Shown here: positions 6,068-7,462 of the stretch, piece after piece | How positions within the stretch are numbered: the first letter of the stretch is position 1 | Layout of the letters: each line of letters opens with the position of its first letter | Origin: Candidatus Rokuibacteriota bacterium | GTDB lineage: Bacteria > JAUVQV01 | Assembly (NCBI GenBank): GCA_030609125.1 | Contig: JAUWCW010000087.1 | Location: 1 to 7,462 of the forward strand | Direction: 5' to 3' | Length of the DNA stretch: 7,462 nucleotides | Position numbers and translations under genes: made by a program | The notes under the pieces: generated by a model | Told to the model about the DNA's origin: nothing | Seen by the model: the letters and a program-made list of their open reading frames with translations, nothing else | The model's database searches: none

Positions 6068-6083
6068 TTAGGGTCTGCTCACG

Positions 6084-6159
<76 letters not shown>

Positions 6160-6176
6160 TTTTTTTGCCTGTTTTT
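6160..6176 (+). terminator. T-tracts after tRNA-Cys, probable transcript end
   Basis: Seven consecutive T (6160-6166) directly follow the encoded CCA, and five more occur at 6172-6176. There is no separate hairpin; the tRNA acceptor and T-arm would be the only upstream structure. This is a likely release point before the convergent gene that ends at 6232. Confidence 0.4.
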
Positions 6177-6231
6177 CACAACACGTTTATTTCGCCCGGC
6201 TGGGAACTGCAACACATTCCCTCTCCCCCCC

Positions 6232-7308
6232 CTACTCCATCAGCCTGTCTTCCAGGGCGTCGGCGCACTTTGTCCGCTCTTCCGCCGTCAGCTTCTCGTC
6301 GGAGAGGGCAAGCATGGGGTCGACGAAGGTGCGCAGCCGTTCGTGGGCCGCGAGGCGCGCCTCCTCAACCTTCTCCCAGTTGCCGTCTTCCGCCAGCCCC
6401 TGAAAGACCTTCCCCAGTCCGGGAAAGAGCTTCCTGTGCAGGCCTTCGGAAAAGGCGGCGTAGAGCCCGAGGGAGGCGGCCGAGCGCCGGGAGATGATGT
6501 GCGCCAGGCGTCCCCCCTCACCGGTGTCGGCGAGGACGTCCTTGAGCCCCCGGGCGAGAAGCTCCTCCTTCTTGCCGCAGGAGTGACCCAGGGCGCGGCT
6601 CCATGCGCCGCCCATCCTCTCTTCCTCCCTGATCTCCCCCAGCTCGTGATGGACGGCGACGTCCGTTTCACGCTCGGTGAGCGCATCGAAGTACGCCTCG
6701 GCCGAGGCGGGGTCGGAGAGGAGGCTTTCCAGCTCCCGGCCGTCCTGCGCCACCGCCAGGGCGGCGAGAGAGGAGTCCTTCTTCATGCCCGCGTCCTCAA
6801 GCCGGTTCCAGAGGTGCCACTTCATGGGGTCCCGCCGGGCGATGATGACGCCGTCGCGGTTCATGGCGGGGACGGGGGAAAGGTCCCGGACCAGCTCTTT
6901 GCCGATGATGAAGATCTCCGCGCCGTCCTCGGATGTGTGTGAGAGTGTCTTGCCCAGCACGAAGAGGGGCTTGTGTCCCATCCCGTGGCCGGCGCCGTAG
7001 TGAAAGCCGCCGGCATCCAACAGGGAGTTGATGCCCTCGGTGTCGAAGGGATCAAAGGCCGTCTCGCCGATCCGTATCGGCTGAAGCTCGTCATCCTCCA
7101 GGGCTTCCCACTCGATTTCGCGCTCACCGATCCAGGACATGACGGCCTCCTTGTCGACTGTCGCCCAGGGCTCCAGCCCCTGCTCCCACTTGAAGAGCTC
7201 CCGGAGGCGCAGAAGAAGGCCGCAGATGGAGTAGTATCCCCACGAACGCGCGTCGGAGATGCGGCAGTTGCGGTCGACCTGGCCGGCGATGTCCCCGATG
7301 TCGATCAT
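6232..7308 (-). CDS. Conserved-looking soluble protein of unknown function
   Basis: The 358-residue protein has no signal peptide or membrane segment and is probably cytoplasmic. I cannot assign a function. It resembles, by memory only and unverified, an uncharacterised family annotated in Syntrophobacter-like bacteria (Sfum_1244 type). Notable segments are ARSWGYYSICGLLLRLRELF (20-39), the His/Gly cluster GGFHYGAGHGMGHKPLF (100-116), ARRDPMKWHLWNRLED (157-172) and HHELGE (220-225); the histidines and glutamates could bind metal or be catalytic. From about 190 to the end it is mostly charged, helix-forming sequence. Its ATG lies 10 nt after the stop of the upstream gene on the same strand, with only a weak GAGAG as ribosome binding site, so it is probably translated from the same message. 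It converges on the tRNA pair. Confidence 0.85.
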   Translation of the reverse strand: MIDIGDIAGQVDRNCRISDARSWGYYSICGLLLRLRELFKWEQGLEPWATVDKEAVMSWIGEREIEWEALEDDELQPIRIGETAFDPFDTEGINSLLDAGGFHYGAGHGMGHKPLFVLGKTLSHTSEDGAEIFIIGKELVRDLSPVPAMNRDGVIIARRDPMKWHLWNRLEDAGMKKDSSLAALAVAQDGRELESLLSDPASAEAYFDALTERETDVAVHHELGEIREEERMGGAWSRALGHSCGKKEELLARGLKDVLADTGEGGRLAHIISRRSAASLGLYAAFSEGLHRKLFPGLGKVFQGLAEDGNWEKVEEARLAAHERLRTFVDPMLALSDEKLTAEERTKCADALEDRLME

Positions 7309-7318
7309 GGGCGGTCTC

Positions 7319-7462
7319 TCACTTCAATAGCCATTCCGCCAGGTTTTGCGCCAGGACCAGATTGTTGCCGTTCAGGAACTTGTTCTGGAAGATGGCGTCG
7401 TCGCCGAAGACGAGAAACGAGCCGTTGCCGGTCCCGCCGGCCACAACGATGCCCAGAGACTC
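7319..7462 (-). CDS. C-terminal fragment of a GldG/DUF4350-like protein
   Basis: The last 47 codons of a leftward gene that continues past the right edge, ending at the TGA at 7319-7321. The peptide ends with GSFLVFGDDAIFQNKFLNG then NNLVLAQNLAEWLLK. The pattern of a hydrophobic strand, G-D-D/S, a helix, then N-N-x-x-x-x-x-N-x-x-x-W-L resembles the C-terminal end of GldG and DUF4350 domains, found in accessory proteins of some ABC transporters. With only 47 residues the family is tentative, but the reading frame is supported by this pattern and by the tight 10-nt spacing to the next gene. The full protein would probably be membrane-associated, which cannot be checked here. Confidence 0.6.
   Translation of the reverse strand, partial: ESLGIVVAGGTGNGSFLVFGDDAIFQNKFLNGNNLVLAQNLAEWLLK

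Overview
The window is dense, GC-rich bacterial DNA that looks chromosomal. No insertion sequence, CRISPR array, phage gene or plasmid gene was seen. The lineage is uncertain. A RemA-type regulator next to gmk, a full-length NFACT (RqcH-type) protein and a single-domain response regulator inside a core operon fit an anaerobic diderm of the Desulfobacterota (Syntrophobacter-like) type. That placement is inference, and Synergistota or another deep-branching lineage remains possible.

Layout. Positions 1-2584 form a leftward cluster. Read in its own direction it runs yicC (endoribonuclease family), a CheY-like response regulator with a basic tail, remA (DUF370), gmk (guanylate kinase) and, after a 100-bp gap with its own possible promoter, the start of coaBC. 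A near-consensus sigma-70-type promoter (TTGACA, 17 bp, TACTAT) drives yicC. Diverging from it are the NFACT/RqcH gene (2725-4416) and, 16 bp downstream, a membrane-anchored VWA-like protein (4433-5824) with a C-terminal internal repeat. Two tRNA genes follow on the + strand, Gly(GCC) and Cys(GCA), each with its own TTGACA promoter and encoded CCA. The right end (6232-7462) converges on the tRNAs. It holds a leftward pair: the tail of a protein with a GldG/DUF4350-like C-terminus, then a 358-residue soluble protein of unknown function.

How the genes relate. The left cluster joins RNA turnover (YicC), nucleotide metabolism (Gmk), coenzyme A synthesis (CoaBC) and two regulators (RemA and the response regulator). 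The NFACT protein probably works in ribosome-associated quality control, marking stalled nascent chains with C-terminal tails. The VWA-like protein has lost most of its metal-site residues and is probably a periplasmic binding or scaffold protein.

The most notable points are the basic-tailed response regulator inside the yicC-remA-gmk cluster, the degenerate MIDAS and gapless C-terminal repeat of the VWA-like protein, the uncharacterised His/Gly-rich protein at the right end, and a 10-bp-period direct repeat at the predicted coaBC transcription start. No clearly new multi-gene system is evident.
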